Assembly (NCBI RefSeq): GCF_021378075.1
Contig: NZ_JAJUOS010000009.1
Location: 1 to 64,000, forward strand
DNA length: 64,000 nt
From: Rhodobacter flavimaris
Lineage (GTDB): Bacteria; Pseudomonadota; Alphaproteobacteria; Rhodobacterales; Rhodobacteraceae
Direction: 5' to 3'
In this document: in pieces, positions 8,902 to 19,786 of the stretch
How positions within the stretch are numbered: position 1 is the first letter of the stretch
How the letters are laid out: every line of letters starts with the position of its first letter
Notes under the pieces: model-generated
The model's database searches: none
Told to the model about the DNA's origin: nothing
The model's input: only the letters and a program-made list of their open reading frames with translations
Translations under genes and position numbers: made by a program

Positions 8902-9366
8902 ATGGAAAAAACCGATGTCACCGGCCTGACCCAACTCGGTCAGAACGTCTCCGCCCCACAATCGCCCGAAGAGGCGGTGCTCGAACGCGTGCCCGCCTCG
9001 CATCCCGGCGCCGATTACTGTGTGCGCTTCACCGCGCCCGAGTTCACCTCGCTTTGCCCGATGACCGGCCAGCCCGACTTCGCCCATATCGTGATCGACT
9101 ACATCCCGACCGACTGGCTGGTGGAATCGAAGTCGCTCAAGCTCTTCCTCGGCGCGTTCCGCAACCATGGCGCCTTCCACGAGACCTGCTCGGTCGAGAT
9201 TGCCAAGCGCCTCGTCGATCTGCTCAGCCCGAAATGGCTGCGCATCGGCGCCTATTGGTATCCGCGCGGCGGCATCCCTATTGATGTCTTCTGGCAGACC
9301 GGCACCCCACCCGAGGGCGCCTGGATCCCCGATCAGGGCGTCGCTCCCTATCGAGGCCGCGGCTAA
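8902..9366 (+). CDS. queF: NADPH-dependent preQ0 reductase
   Basis: A 154-residue enzyme of the short QueF class that reduces 7-cyano-7-deazaguanine to preQ1 in queuosine biosynthesis. The catalytic Cys52 lies in [11 protein letters not shown] with the partner Asp59. The QueF motif [16 protein letters not shown] (about 75-90) binds NADPH, and the FHE segment follows. Length fits the homomeric unimodular family. No preQ1 riboswitch was recognised upstream, and other queuosine genes are absent from the window. Confidence 0.95.
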   Translation: MEKTDVTGLTQLGQNVSAPQSPEEAVLERVPASHPGADYCVRFTAPEFTSLCPMTGQPDFAHIVIDYIPTDWLVESKSLKLFLGAFRNHGAFHETCSVEIAKRLVDLLSPKWLRIGAYWYPRGGIPIDVFWQTGTPPEGAWIPDQGVAPYRGRG

Positions 9367-9446
9367 GATTGTGCCCCGCACAACCCCGGCCTTGCACGCC
9401 GGGGCGATGCGTTGCAGCCTGCCCCCCGGGAGAGAGGGAGGCATTC

Positions 9447-9893
9447 ATGGGCGACGGGTTTCGCTATGCGGCGATCATGCTGGCGGCGGGGATCGGCATT
9501 CCGGTCCTTGCGGCGCTGAACGCGCAGCTTGGCACGCGCATCGGCTCGCCGGTCGTTGCGGCAGTGGTGCTGTTTTGCGTGGCGCTCTGCGGCGCGGTGA
9601 TCGTTATGCTGGTCAGCCACGGCCCCTCGGCCTTCACCCACGTGCCCGCGCAGCCGCGCCATCTGTTCATCGCGGGGCTGCTGGTGTGTTTCTATGTCCT
9701 CTCGGTTACCTTCGTCGCGCCCAAGTTCGGCGTCGGCAACGCGGTCTTCTTCGTGCTGCTCGGGCAGATGATTTCCGCCGCGATGATCGACCAGTTCGGG
9801 CTATTCGGCGCCATGGTCCGCCCCATTACCGCCCTGCGTGCGGCGGGCATCGGCTTCATGGGGCTGGGGCTTTTCCTGATCCAGAAGGGCTGA
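9447..9893 (+). CDS. DMT-superfamily membrane protein (YdcZ/DUF606 type)
   Basis: A 148-residue very hydrophobic protein with about five predicted membrane helices (about 6-28, 35-55, 70-90, 95-115, 125-146) and the SVTFVAPKFGVGNAVFFVLLGQM block typical of the DUF606/YdcZ half-size transporters. The substrate is unknown. The start at 9447 follows a GAGAGGGAGG ribosome site. A GC hairpin (CCCCGGC/GCCGGGG, near 9386-9406) separates it from queF. It is followed 42 bp later by trmB. Confidence 0.75.
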   Translation: MGDGFRYAAIMLAAGIGIPVLAALNAQLGTRIGSPVVAAVVLFCVALCGAVIVMLVSHGPSAFTHVPAQPRHLFIAGLLVCFYVLSVTFVAPKFGVGNAVFFVLLGQMISAAMIDQFGLFGAMVRPITALRAAGIGFMGLGLFLIQKG

Positions 9894-9935
9894 GGGCTTG
9901 ACCTTGCGCGCATCGGGGCGCTAGAGGCCCGCCCC

Positions 9936-10664
9936 ATGAGCGATGAAACCCAGACCCCCGAAACCCCCGAGCCCGAGGCCGCGCGCCCCGAGTGGCGCAA
10001 TTTCTATGGCCGCCGCGCCGGCAAGACCATGCGCCCGAGCCAGAAGACCTACCTGTCCGAGGATCTCGACTCGCTCACCCCCCGCGGCATCACCCGCGAG
10101 GACAACCCCGAGCGCGAAATCATCGACCCCGCCTCGATCTTCGGCAATGACAACCCGATCTGGCTCGAGGTCGGCTTTGGCGGGGGCGAGCATCTGGTGC
10201 ATATGTGCGCGCGCTACCCGCAGGTGAACATCATCGGCTGCGAGCCTTTCATCAACGGGGTCGCCATGCTCTTGGGCAAGATCCGCGAGGCCGGCGTGAC
10301 CAATATCGCCGTGCATCCGGGCGATGCGCGCGACCTGATGGATGTGCTGCCCGAGGGCTCGATCGCCAAGGCCTTCCTGAACTACCCCGATCCCTGGCCC
10401 AAGCGCCGCCACCACCGCCGCCGGTTTGTGACCCAAGATCACCTCGTGCCGCTGGTGCGTTGCCTGCAACAGGGCGCCGAGTTCCGCGTGGCCACCGACA
10501 TCCCCAGCTACATGACCCAGGCGCTGCGCGAAGCGCCGAAGGCCGGCTTCGAACTGACCGCCCATTCCGGCACGGCATGGGGCGACTGGATCTCGACCCG
10601 TTACGAGCAGAAGGCCCTGCGCGAGGGCCGCACGCCCGATTACGCCACCTTCCGCAAACCCTGA
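9936..10664 (+). CDS. trmB: tRNA (guanine-N7-)-methyltransferase
   Basis: A 242-residue SAM-dependent enzyme that methylates G46 of tRNA. The SAM motif is [15 protein letters not shown], followed by [11 protein letters not shown]. The hallmark [16 protein letters not shown] motif lies at about 150-165, and the C-terminus has the SRYE/TRYEQKA block. The first 30 residues are acidic and Pro-rich and look disordered. Shorter N-termini exist in other families, but no better ribosome site is visible, so the annotated ATG is kept. Confidence 0.95.
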   Translation: MSDETQTPETPEPEAARPEWRNFYGRRAGKTMRPSQKTYLSEDLDSLTPRGITREDNPEREIIDPASIFGNDNPIWLEVGFGGGEHLVHMCARYPQVNIIGCEPFINGVAMLLGKIREAGVTNIAVHPGDARDLMDVLPEGSIAKAFLNYPDPWPKRRHHRRRFVTQDHLVPLVRCLQQGAEFRVATDIPSYMTQALREAPKAGFELTAHSGTAWGDWISTRYEQKALREGRTPDYATFRKP

Positions 10665-10732
10665 AGTCCGTCAGGGCTTCCGGCCCGCCCGCACATGCGC
10701 TAACAGGGGCCGACCAGACGAGGGAGGCAAGC

Positions 10733-12076
10733 ATGTCCGGCCATGGCGATCCTGTTCCGATGATTGCGCGCAAGAGCGCGGCGCTGAAAGGCGTGGCCGA
10801 GGTGCCGGGCGACAAGTCGATCTCGCATCGCGCGCTGATCCTTGGCGCGCTGTCTATTGGCAAGACCGAGATCACCGGGCTGCTGGAAGGTCAGGACGTT
10901 CTGGACACGGCCAAGGCGATGCGCGCTTTCGGTGCGACGGTCACCCAGCATGGCCCCGGCGCCTGGACGGTCGAGGGCGTGGGCGTTGGCGGTTTCGCCG
11001 AGCCCGAGCAGGTCATCGACTGTGGCAACTCGGGTACTGGTGTGCGCCTGATCATGGGCTGCATGGCGACCTCGCCGATCACCGCGACCTTCACCGGCGA
11101 CGCCAGCCTGCGCAAGCGTCCGATGGGCCGGGTCACCGATCCGATCGCGCTCTTTGGTGCGCAGTCCTATGGCCGTCGCGGTGGCCGTCTGCCGATGACC
11201 ATCGTCGGCGCCCCCGATCCGGTGCCGGTGACCTACACCGTGCCGATGCCCTCGGCCCAGGTGAAATCGGCGGTGCTTCTGGCGGGTCTGAATGCCCCCG
11301 GCCAGACCGTCGTGATCGAGAAAGAGGCGACCCGCGACCATACCGAGCGGATGCTGCGCGGCTTTGGCGCCGAGATCAGCGTCGAGGAAACGCCCGAGGG
11401 CCGCGTCATCACCCTTCAGGGTCAGCCCGAGTTGACCGGCCAGACCGTGGCCGTTCCGCGCGACCCAAGCTCGGCCGCTTTCCCGGTCTGCGCCGCGCTG
11501 ATCGTGCCGGGCTCCGAGATTTTCGTGCCCGGCGTGAGCCAGAACCCGACCCGCAACGGCCTCTTTACCACGCTGGTCGAGATGGGCGCCGACATCGCCT
11601 TTGAAAACCCGCGCGAAGAGGGGGGCGAGCCGGTGGCTGACCTGCGCGTGCGTTACTCGTCCCTCAAGGGCATCGAGGTGCCGCCTGAGCGCGCGGCCTC
11701 GATGATTGACGAATACCCGGTGCTGTCGGTCGTGGCGGCTTGCGCCTCCGGCACCACCGTGATGCGCGGCGTCAAGGAGCTGCGCGTGAAGGAATCCGAC
11801 CGGATCGACGCGATGGCGCGCGGGCTTGAGGCCTGCGGCGTGTCGATCGAGGAAGACCAGGATACGCTGATCGTTCACGGCCTTGGCGCGGGCAATGTGC
11901 CGGGCGGGGCGACCTGCGCCACCCATATCGACCACCGGATTGCCATGAGCTTCCTCGTGCTTGGCCTTGCCGCACAGCAGCCGATCTCGGTCGATGACGG
12001 CTCGCCCATCGCAACCTCGTTCCCGGTGTTCGAGGATCTGATGCGCGGGCTTGGCGCCCAGATCGAGCGGGCCTGA
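10733..12076 (+). CDS. aroA: 3-phosphoshikimate 1-carboxyvinyltransferase (EPSP synthase)
   Basis: A 447-residue enzyme of the shikimate pathway. It has the N-terminal [15 protein letters not shown] motif (about 23-37) and the LRKRPMGR segment. The sequence family looks like class II EPSP synthases of alphaproteobacteria. The ATG at 10733 follows GAGGGAGG; a longer frame runs antisense to nothing useful but overlaps trmB and is rejected. cmk starts four bases after the stop, the usual aroA-cmk pair. Confidence 0.95.
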   Translation: MSGHGDPVPMIARKSAALKGVAEVPGDKSISHRALILGALSIGKTEITGLLEGQDVLDTAKAMRAFGATVTQHGPGAWTVEGVGVGGFAEPEQVIDCGNSGTGVRLIMGCMATSPITATFTGDASLRKRPMGRVTDPIALFGAQSYGRRGGRLPMTIVGAPDPVPVTYTVPMPSAQVKSAVLLAGLNAPGQTVVIEKEATRDHTERMLRGFGAEISVEETPEGRVITLQGQPELTGQTVAVPRDPSSAAFPVCAALIVPGSEIFVPGVSQNPTRNGLFTTLVEMGADIAFENPREEGGEPVADLRVRYSSLKGIEVPPERAASMIDEYPVLSVVAACASGTTVMRGVKELRVKESDRIDAMARGLEACGVSIEEDQDTLIVHGLGAGNVPGGATCATHIDHRIAMSFLVLGLAAQQPISVDDGSPIATSFPVFEDLMRGLGAQIERA

Positions 12077-12079
12077 GCC

Positions 12080-12688
12080 ATGGCCTTTACCGTGGCCATC
12101 GACGGGCCTGCGGCGGCGGGCAAGGGCACGATCAGCAAGGCCGTGGCCGCGCGCTTCGGCTTTGCCCATCTCGATACCGGGCTGCTGTACCGTGCGGTGG
12201 GTGCCAAGGTCGGCGACGGGGCCGAAGCGATTGCGGCGGCGAACAGCCTGAGCACCGACGATCTGGCGCGGGATGATTTGCGCACGCTGGCGGCGGGGCA
12301 GGCGGCTTCCAAGGTCGCGGCCATCCCCGAGGTGCGCGCGGCCCTGGTCGAATTCCAGCGCCGCTTTGCCCGTCAGGATGGTGGCGCGGTTCTGGACGGG
12401 CGCGACATCGGCACGGTGATCTGCCCCGAGGCCGAGGTGAAGCTGTTCGTCACCGCCAGTGCCGAGGTGCGGGCGCGCCGCCGCTGGCTCGAACTGGGCG
12501 GCGAGGCGGCGGATCAACCCTACGAGGCTGTTCTGGCCGAGGTGAAAGAGCGTGACGACCGCGACATGAACCGCGCCGACGCGCCGCTGCGGCCTGCGAC
12601 AGACGCGCTGATCCTCGACACCTCCGAACTCAGCATCGACGAGGCCGTTGCCCGCGCCGTGGCGGCGATCGAGGCCGCCCGGGCATGA
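12080..12688 (+). CDS. cmk: Cytidylate kinase
   Basis: A 202-residue P-loop kinase that phosphorylates CMP/dCMP. The P-loop GPAAAGKGT lies at residues 8-16, with the [10 protein letters not shown] block after it, the [22 protein letters not shown] segment in the middle and [13 protein letters not shown] near the C-terminus. It is tightly packed between aroA and the next gene, whose ATG overlaps the stop by four bases. In many alphaproteobacteria rpsA follows directly; here two extra genes intervene. Confidence 0.96.
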   Translation: MAFTVAIDGPAAAGKGTISKAVAARFGFAHLDTGLLYRAVGAKVGDGAEAIAAANSLSTDDLARDDLRTLAAGQAASKVAAIPEVRAALVEFQRRFARQDGGAVLDGRDIGTVICPEAEVKLFVTASAEVRARRRWLELGGEAADQPYEAVLAEVKERDDRDMNRADAPLRPATDALILDTSELSIDEAVARAVAAIEAARA

Positions 12689-13632
12689 GCCCGGCGCGCG
12701 TCATCCTGAACTTGACCCCACGCCTCGAGGCCCAGGTGCGCGAAGCGCGCGTGCCCTCGCTTTATAGCCGCATTCACGACCTGATCGTCCGGCGTGGTGG
12801 CACGGTCGGTTTCGGCCCGCCGCGCTGGACGCGTGAGCCCGATGGCGATCTGCATGTGATCGACAACGCGCAAATCCCCGGCCCCGGCCAATTGGCCGCC
12901 GCCACCGCCTATCTCGACAAGTTCTGGCATCTCGACCCCGAGGGCGTGCTGGCGCATTCGCGTATCCGCGACCGGGTGTTCGACCCCGAGGCGGTCCCTT
13001 CGGGCGACGCGCAGCTCTACTACGATGCACTGCGCGCGCGTTTCGTGCTGCCGCGGATCTCGCGCTACAACCAGCCGCGCGCGGTGCAGACGATCCCAGA
13101 CGGCGCGATTGCCGTCTTCTTGCAAGGCCCCGCGCCCTATGTCGCCGGGCAGGCCTATCTGGACGCCGACACGATGCTGCGCGTGGTGGCTGCCGGGGCA
13201 GGGGGGCGGCCCGTCGTCGTCAAACCGCACCCGCTTTTCGTCGAGGACGGGCGCGTGCTGATCGCCGCATTGCGGGCCGATGGTCTGTCGCTGATCGAAA
13301 GCCTTGCCAATGTGCACGACATTCTGGCCGCGGCCTCGGTCACCGTCTCGGTCAATTCCGGCGCGGCGATGGAGGGGTTCTTGCATGGCAAGCCCGCCAT
13401 CCTCTTCGGTCAAAGCGATTTCTCGCAGATGGTCGAAATCGTGCGCAACCCCGAGGATTTCGTCCCCGCGCTGACACGTGCGCTGGCGACGGCGCGGCCC
13501 TATGAGCGGTTCATCCATTGGTATTTCGGCACGCAGTGCCTGTGGCTCGACGATCCGGAACTGGATCGCAAGGTGCTGGCGATCTTTGCCGAGGCCGGCT
13601 TCGATGCTGAACGGCTTGGCCTGACGGCTTGA
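12685..13632 (+). CDS. Capsular polysaccharide biosynthesis-like protein
   Basis: A 315-residue protein. The C-terminal half resembles the capsule polysaccharide biosynthesis fold (KpsS/KpsC-type glycosyltransferases). It has VVVKPHPLF at about 175, then [30 protein letters not shown], which is the nucleotide-sugar-binding arrangement of that family. No signal peptide or helices are seen. It overlaps cmk by four bases and so is co-transcribed with a housekeeping gene, which is unusual for a surface-polysaccharide enzyme. Exact activity is unknown. Confidence 0.55.
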   Translation: MSPARVILNLTPRLEAQVREARVPSLYSRIHDLIVRRGGTVGFGPPRWTREPDGDLHVIDNAQIPGPGQLAAATAYLDKFWHLDPEGVLAHSRIRDRVFDPEAVPSGDAQLYYDALRARFVLPRISRYNQPRAVQTIPDGAIAVFLQGPAPYVAGQAYLDADTMLRVVAAGAGGRPVVVKPHPLFVEDGRVLIAALRADGLSLIESLANVHDILAAASVTVSVNSGAAMEGFLHGKPAILFGQSDFSQMVEIVRNPEDFVPALTRALATARPYERFIHWYFGTQCLWLDDPELDRKVLAIFAEAGFDAERLGLTA

Positions 13633-13682
13633 TTGCCGTCTGCGCCTATTGATGCCCCGAGGGGCCGCACCATATCAGCATC

Positions 13683-14234
13683 ATGACGCGTCTCATCGCC
13701 CTTATGGTTGCCCTTGCCCTGTCGCCTGTCGCGATACAGGCCGAGGAGGCGCGCCCACAGGGGCTGCTTTGGAGCGAAACGGACCTTCCGCGGACCTTTC
13801 CGCTGGTGGTGAAGACGGCGCCCGGAGGCGATTATCTTCTGGTGCTGCGCGACCTGGCCAACGGGCAGGATGTTCTGGGCGCCTATATCCGGGGCGGGGA
13901 GTTCTTCCGGGTGCTTGTTCCGCCCGGCAGCTACAGCCTGCAATTCGCCGCCGGGATCGAGTGGCAGGGCGAGCAGGCGCTGTTCGGTGAGCGGACCCGG
14001 CGCTTCGTGCTTGATCCGCCGCTGCGCTTCGGGGTCGAGGGCGTGGGCCGCAAGCAGGGCAATGTCGTCGATCTGCGCGATCTGGGCGATGTCAGCACCA
14101 AGCCCATCGCGCTATGCCAGCGTTTCGCGCTGAACCCCGAGCCGTTCGACCCGCAGGGGGGCAGTCCGCCCGATCCGCAAGAAGACCCCTTCACCGCGCC
14201 GGAATACACGCTGCGCAGCCGTATCTGCGACTGA
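13683..14234 (+). CDS. Exported protein of unknown function
   Basis: A 183-residue product with a cleavable signal peptide (MTRLIALMVALALSPVAIQA, about 1-20). The mature part is beta-rich (LVVKTAPGGDYLLVLRD, VLVPPGSYSLQFAAG) with a C-terminal pair of cysteines (about 145 and 182) and a Pro-rich linker. I do not recognise a domain; the pattern suggests a small periplasmic beta-sandwich. It lies 50 bp after the capsule-like gene and 190 bp before rpsA and may end the aroA operon. Confidence 0.5.
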   Translation: MTRLIALMVALALSPVAIQAEEARPQGLLWSETDLPRTFPLVVKTAPGGDYLLVLRDLANGQDVLGAYIRGGEFFRVLVPPGSYSLQFAAGIEWQGEQALFGERTRRFVLDPPLRFGVEGVGRKQGNVVDLRDLGDVSTKPIALCQRFALNPEPFDPQGGSPPDPQEDPFTAPEYTLRSRICD

Positions 14235-14424
14235 CCGGCACGGGCAAAGCACAGCAAAACAAGGCGCGGCGGGGCAATTATGGCTTGCTGCATGGGGGAT
14301 TCGGGCCTATATCGGCGCGGTCCAGAGGCCCCGGATCGTTCCGCGGGCCGCTTGGGCGTCTTCACAAAAGACCGGCGGAGCCAACCGCATGGCCAGAAAA
14401 CCCATGTAAAGGAAACTCAGACGC

Positions 14425-16107
14425 ATGTGCGCTAAAGCAACCATGGAAGAATTCGAAGCCCTCCTGAGCGAGAGCCTCGAGATCGACACCCCGAACGAAG
14501 GTTCGGTTGTCCGCGGCAAGGTCATCGCCATCGAGGCGGGCCAGGCCATCATCGACGTCGGCTACAAGATGGAAGGCCGCGTTGATCTGAAAGAATTCGC
14601 CAACCCGGGTGAGGCCCCCTCGATCGCCGTCGGCGACGAAGTGGAAGTGTACCTCGACCGCGTTGAAAACGCCCGTGGCGAAGCCGTCATCTCGCGCGAG
14701 AAAGCTCGCCGCGAAGAAGCCTGGGATCGCCTGGAAAAAGCCTACGCTTCGGAAGAGCGCGTCGAAGGCGCCATCTTCGGTCGCGTCAAGGGTGGCTTCA
14801 CCGTCGACCTCGGCGGCGCCGTTGCCTTCCTGCCGGGCTCGCAGGTCGATGTCCGTCCGGTGCGCGATGCCGGCCCGCTCATGGGTCTCAAGCAGCCGTT
14901 CCAGATCCTCAAGATGGACCGTCGCCGTGGCAACATCGTTGTCTCGCGCCGCGCGATCCTCGAAGAGTCCCGCGCCGAGCAGCGCGCCGAAGTCATCGGC
15001 AACCTCTCGGAAGGCCAGGTGGTCGATGGCGTCGTCAAGAACATCACCGAATACGGTGCGTTCGTTGACCTCGGCGGCGTTGACGGTCTGCTGCACGTCA
15101 CCGACATGGCGTGGCGCCGCGTGAACCACCCGTCCGAGATCCTGTCGATCGGCGAGACCGTCAAGGTCCAGGTCGTCAAGATCAACAAGGACACCCACCG
15201 CATCTCGCTGGGCATGAAGCAGCTCCAGAACGATCCGTGGGATTCGGTCGAGTCGAAGTTCCCGATCGGTTCGGTCCACAAGGGCCGCGTGACCAACATC
15301 ACCGACTACGGCGCGTTCGTCGAGCTGGAAGCCGGTGTCGAAGGTCTGGTGCACGTTTCGGAAATGTCGTGGACCAAGAAGAACGTTCACCCCGGCAAGA
15401 TCGTTTCGACCTCGCAAGAGGTTGACGTCATGGTGCTCGAGATCGACACCGCGAAGCGTCGCGTTTCGCTCGGCCTCAAGCAGTGCATGCGCAACCCGTG
15501 GGAAGTGTTCGCTGAAACGCACCCGGTCGGCACCGTCATCGAAGGCGAAGTCAAGAACATCACCGAATTCGGTCTGTTCGTCGGCCTCGACAACGACATC
15601 GACGGCATGGTCCACCTCTCGGATCTGTCGTGGGAACAGCGCGGCGAAGACGCGATCCAGAACTACCGCAAGGGCGACATGGTCAAGGCCGCTGTCACCG
15701 AAGTGGACATCGAAAAAGAGCGTATCTCGCTCTCGATCAAGGCTCTGGACGCCGACACCTTCTCGGACGCCGTTGACGGCGTGAAGCGTGGCTCGGTCAT
15801 CACCGTGACCGTCACCGCGATCGAAGATGGTGGCATCGAGGTCGAGTACAACGGCATGAAGTCCTTCATCCGCCGTTCGGATCTGGCCCGTGACCGCGCC
15901 GACCAGCGCCCCGAGCGCTTCCAGGTTGGTGACCACGTCGACGTGCGCGTCGTGAACGTGGACAGCAAGACCCGCAAGCTGGGCGTGTCGATCAAGGCCC
16001 GCGAAATCGCCGAAGAGAAAGAAGCCGTGGAACAGTACGGCTCGTCGGACTCGGGCGCTTCGCTCGGCGACATCCTCGGCGCCGCTCTGAAGGGCAACAA
16101 GGAGTAA
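14425..16107 (+). CDS. rpsA: 30S ribosomal protein S1
   Basis: A 560-residue RNA-binding ribosomal protein with six S1 repeats in series. They are recognisable from repeated G-x-V-x-x-I-T-x-[FY]-G-A/L-F-V blocks such as VVDGVVKNITEYGAFVDLGG, VHKGRVTNITDYGAFVEL and VIEGEVKNITEFGLFVGL. Codon use is strongly biased to highly expressed codons (many GTC, ATC, GAA, CTC) compared with the neighbours. The ATG follows AAAGGAAA. A clear terminator follows at 16129. Confidence 0.98.
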   Translation: MCAKATMEEFEALLSESLEIDTPNEGSVVRGKVIAIEAGQAIIDVGYKMEGRVDLKEFANPGEAPSIAVGDEVEVYLDRVENARGEAVISREKARREEAWDRLEKAYASEERVEGAIFGRVKGGFTVDLGGAVAFLPGSQVDVRPVRDAGPLMGLKQPFQILKMDRRRGNIVVSRRAILEESRAEQRAEVIGNLSEGQVVDGVVKNITEYGAFVDLGGVDGLLHVTDMAWRRVNHPSEILSIGETVKVQVVKINKDTHRISLGMKQLQNDPWDSVESKFPIGSVHKGRVTNITDYGAFVELEAGVEGLVHVSEMSWTKKNVHPGKIVSTSQEVDVMVLEIDTAKRRVSLGLKQCMRNPWEVFAETHPVGTVIEGEVKNITEFGLFVGLDNDIDGMVHLSDLSWEQRGEDAIQNYRKGDMVKAAVTEVDIEKERISLSIKALDADTFSDAVDGVKRGSVITVTVTAIEDGGIEVEYNGMKSFIRRSDLARDRADQRPERFQVGDHVDVRVVNVDSKTRKLGVSIKAREIAEEKEAVEQYGSSDSGASLGDILGAALKGNKE

Positions 16108-16128
16108 TCCTTGCCCTGACTGGCTTGC

Positions 16129-16162
16129 GCGGCCTCGCCTTCGGGCGGGGCCGCATTCATTT
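16129..16162 (+). terminator. Intrinsic terminator of rpsA
   Basis: An 11-bp stem (16129-16139 with 16144-16154, one G-T pair) capped by a TTCG loop and followed by ATTCATTT. Strong stem, moderate T tract. Confidence 0.75.
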
Positions 16163-16371
16163 GGCGATTCGGATTAAGGTCAGTTTGGCTGCCCGATCAT
16201 TGGGCATTTCCCCTCGGGCGCGGGGGGGGCTATGCTTTTCATACAGGCAGGAAGCTGCAAATCGGGTGCTATTCCAAGCCTTTGCTGTTTGTGCTGTCGA
16301 AATTTGACCTTATAGTCTCATAGATTAATCAACCCGGCACGAACCGGGAAGCCCGTGGGGGGAACAACAGA

Positions 16372-16659
16372 ATGATCCGCTCGGAACTGATCGCAAAGAT
16401 CGCCGAAGAGAACCCGCATCTCTTTCAGCGCGACGTCGAGAAGATCGTAAACACGATTTTCGATGAGATCATCGAGGCTATGGCGCGCGGCGACCGTGTC
16501 GAGTTGCGCGGCTTCGGCGCCTTTTCGGTGAAGCGGCGCGACGCCCGCACCGGGCGCAACCCGCGCACCGGGGATTCGGTGGATGTCGATGAAAAACACG
16601 TGCCGTTCTTCAAAACCGGTAAGCTGCTGCGTGACCGTCTGAACGGGGACGAGGAATAA
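16372..16659 (+). CDS. ihfB: Integration host factor subunit beta
   Basis: A 95-residue HU/IHF-family DNA-bending protein. The beta-subunit character is clear from [17 protein letters not shown], the [24 protein letters not shown] arm with the DNA-intercalating Pro region, and the [17 protein letters not shown] end. It forms a heterodimer with IhfA, encoded elsewhere. The 200-bp AT-richer region upstream after the rpsA terminator probably carries its own promoter. lapA follows after three bases. Confidence 0.95.
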   Translation: MIRSELIAKIAEENPHLFQRDVEKIVNTIFDEIIEAMARGDRVELRGFGAFSVKRRDARTGRNPRTGDSVDVDEKHVPFFKTGKLLRDRLNGDEE

Positions 16660-16662
16660 ATC

Positions 16663-17019
16663 ATGTTCCGCATTTTGCGCCTGCTGTTTCTCGCCTCTCT
16701 GGCGCTGGTTCTGATCGTGCTGGCGCTGGCCAACCGCGAGGTGGTGACCCTGCGCCTGTTGCCGCCCGAGGCGGGCGAGTTTCTGGGCCTGACCTGGGGT
16801 ATGCAGGTGCCGCTGTTCCTGGTGATCTTCGCGGGCATTCTGCTGGGGCTGCTGGTGGGGTTCGTCTGGGAATGGATGCGCGAATACCGTATCCGCTCGA
16901 CCGCGGTGAAGGCCACGCGCAAGGCGGCCTATCTCGAGGGTGAAGTGGATCGCCTGCGCGAGAAGACGCAAGGCCCGCAGGACGACGTTCTGGCCCTGCT
17001 GGAAAAGCCGGCGCGCTGA
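16663..17019 (+). CDS. lapA: LapA domain-containing inner-membrane protein
   Basis: A 118-residue protein of the LapA/DUF1049 family. It has two hydrophobic helices (about 5-25 and 42-66) with the [11 protein letters not shown] linker between them, then a basic, coiled-coil-prone C-terminal tail (about 70-105). In enterobacteria LapA acts with LapB in lipopolysaccharide assembly and LpxC turnover. No lapB lies beside it here, but the ihfB-lapA pairing is conserved. It is probably co-transcribed with ihfB and trpF. Confidence 0.8.
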   Translation: MFRILRLLFLASLALVLIVLALANREVVTLRLLPPEAGEFLGLTWGMQVPLFLVIFAGILLGLLVGFVWEWMREYRIRSTAVKATRKAAYLEGEVDRLREKTQGPQDDVLALLEKPAR

Positions 17020-17020
17020 T

Positions 17021-17695
17021 ATGGTGACGATTGCAGTCAATCGCGGACGCCCCGGCGGGGTTCGCGTCAAAATCTGTGGCCTGACCCGGCCCGAGCATGT
17101 GCGCGCCGCCGCCGACGCGGGAGCCGCCTATCTGGGCTTCGTGTTCTTCCCCAAAAGCCCGCGCAATGTCTCGATCGCGCAGGCGCGGGATCTGGCGCTG
17201 GAGGCGCCGATTGGCGTCGCCAAGGTGGCGCTTCTGGTCGATGCGACCGACGCCGAGATCGGCGCGATCCTGGCCGAGGTTCCGCTCGACATGCTGCAAC
17301 TTCATGGCAAGGAAAGCCCCGCCCGTGTGGCCGAGATCCGGGCCCGCAGCGGGCTGCCGGTGATGAAGGCCGTGGGCGTGGCCGAGGCCGCCGATCTGGC
17401 CGCAATCCCAGCCTATGAGGCGGTGGCGGATCAGATCCTCGTCGATGCCAAGGCGCCCAAGGACGCGGTTTTGCCAGGGGGCAACGGGCTTTCGTTCGAC
17501 TGGCGCCTGATCGCCGGGCGCGAATGGGCCAAACCCTGGATGCTGGCTGGCGGGTTGACGCCTGGCAACGTCGCCGAAGCAATCCGCCTGACCGGAGCGA
17601 AGCAGGTCGATGTTTCCTCGGGCGTCGAGCGCGCGCCGGGCGAGAAGGACGAAGCCTTGATCCGGGCCTTCATCGCGGCGGTGCAGCCGGGCTGA
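17021..17695 (+). CDS. trpF: Phosphoribosylanthranilate isomerase
   Basis: A 224-residue TIM-barrel enzyme of tryptophan synthesis (PRA to CdRP). Landmarks are [14 protein letters not shown] at 14-27 with the catalytic Cys, [13 protein letters not shown], a LQLHGKES strand, and the C-terminal [14 protein letters not shown] and [14 protein letters not shown] phosphate-binding motifs. About ten residues precede the usual family start; the ATG directly after the lapA stop is kept because no better start with a ribosome site is seen. trpB follows at 95 bp. Confidence 0.93.
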   Translation: MVTIAVNRGRPGGVRVKICGLTRPEHVRAAADAGAAYLGFVFFPKSPRNVSIAQARDLALEAPIGVAKVALLVDATDAEIGAILAEVPLDMLQLHGKESPARVAEIRARSGLPVMKAVGVAEAADLAAIPAYEAVADQILVDAKAPKDAVLPGGNGLSFDWRLIAGREWAKPWMLAGGLTPGNVAEAIRLTGAKQVDVSSGVERAPGEKDEALIRAFIAAVQPG

Positions 17696-17789
17696 GGCCG
17701 CGATATTTGTCGCGCCATGCGGGGCCGGTCCTTTACCCGCAGGGGCAATCGCGCTAAGTCGCTTTGATGACTTTGCGCGAGGTGAGACG

Positions 17790-19022
<1,233 letters not shown>

Positions 19023-19038
19023 GCCACAACAGATCCAA

Positions 19039-19063
19039 AGGCCCGGCACTGCCGGGCCTTTTT
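19039..19063 (+). terminator. Intrinsic terminator of trpB
   Basis: Stem AGGCCCGGC / GCCGGGCCT (19039-19047 with 19051-19059), three-base loop, followed by a T-rich TTTTTC run. Confidence 0.85.
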
Positions 19064-19214
19064 CTTTGAATTTTCCGCATAAACTCTGGTTTATGCCCCT
19101 ATCGCAGGGGGTTAAAGGGCCGGTTTATACCCTCAGCCCTATATCGCCCGCCGAAATTGCGTGGTGTAATCCCCTCGACGGCAATTGGTTCCGCCGCATA
19201 ACGGGAGACCCACA

Positions 19215-19685
19215 ATGAAACGCACTTTCATCCTGTCTGTCGCCGCCGCCATGTTCATGGCTGGTTCGGCATTTGCAGCAATTGACACCCAGTCGATCAT
19301 CGATGACCTGACCTCGAAGGGCTTCACAAAGATCGAGATCGTCCGCGGCACGACCCAGGTCAAGGTCGAGGCCTATGGCAGCGTCGGCAAGATCGAGGTC
19401 ATCTACGATTCCACGACCGGTGAGATCCTCAAGCAAGAGCAGGAGCGGGTACGTGCGGGCGAAGACATGACCCAGGGCGTGAGTATCCGTGATCGCGAGG
19501 GCGACTTCCTTGATGACGACGAGGAAGACGATGATGATGATCACGACGGCCATGATGACGATGATGATCACGACGACGACCACGACGATGATGACGACGA
19601 CTCGGATGATGACGACAGCGATGACTCGGACGACGACAGCGATGACTCGGATGACGACGACAGCGACGACTCGGACGACGATTGA
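19215..19685 (+). CDS. Exported PepSY-like protein with extreme Asp-rich tail
   Basis: A 156-residue product. A Sec signal peptide (about 1-21, cleaved after AFA) precedes a small alpha/beta domain (about 24-85). Its pattern (DLTSKGFTKIEIVRGTTQVKVEA...KIEVIYDSTTGEIL) fits a single PepSY-like unit. Residues 98-156 are almost only Asp, with Ser, His and Glu, and are surely disordered and strongly cation-binding. The tail is built from GAY (Asp) and AGC/TCG (Ser) triplets and may expand or contract. A similar protein (19787-20242) and a membrane LuxR regulator follow, suggesting one module. The ATG at 19215 follows GGGAGA. Function is unknown; metal or peptide sensing in the periplasm is possible. 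Confidence 0.7.
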   Translation: MKRTFILSVAAAMFMAGSAFAAIDTQSIIDDLTSKGFTKIEIVRGTTQVKVEAYGSVGKIEVIYDSTTGEILKQEQERVRAGEDMTQGVSIRDREGDFLDDDEEDDDDDHDGHDDDDDHDDDHDDDDDDSDDDDSDDSDDDSDDSDDDDSDDSDDD

Positions 19686-19726
19686 GGCTTTCGCCTGATT
19701 GAAAAGACGGGTTTGATACACTGAAA

Positions 19727-19756
19727 GGTCGTGCCCCGGATGCTCGGGGCGCGACC
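19727..19756 (+). promoter_or_regulatory. Strong intercistronic hairpin in the PepSY-LuxR module
   Basis: A 12-bp stem (19727-19738 with 19745-19756, one G-T pair) with a six-base loop lies between the two acidic-tail genes. No T tract follows on the plus strand, so it is more likely a partial attenuator or mRNA-stabilising stem that sets different levels for the two proteins than a full terminator. Confidence 0.55.
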
Positions 19757-19786
19757 GTGACGCGTTATGAGGCGTGTGACACGGAA

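Noticed and set aside
8791..9444. 217-codon minus-strand frame opposite queF
   Set aside because: queF carries all catalytic motifs on the plus strand. The minus frame would begin past the queF end and run through the dispersed repeat and terminator region.
19686..19756. The 19727-19756 hairpin as a full terminator
   Set aside because: No T tract follows on the plus strand and the next gene begins 30 bases later in the same module, so I describe it as an intercistronic stem.
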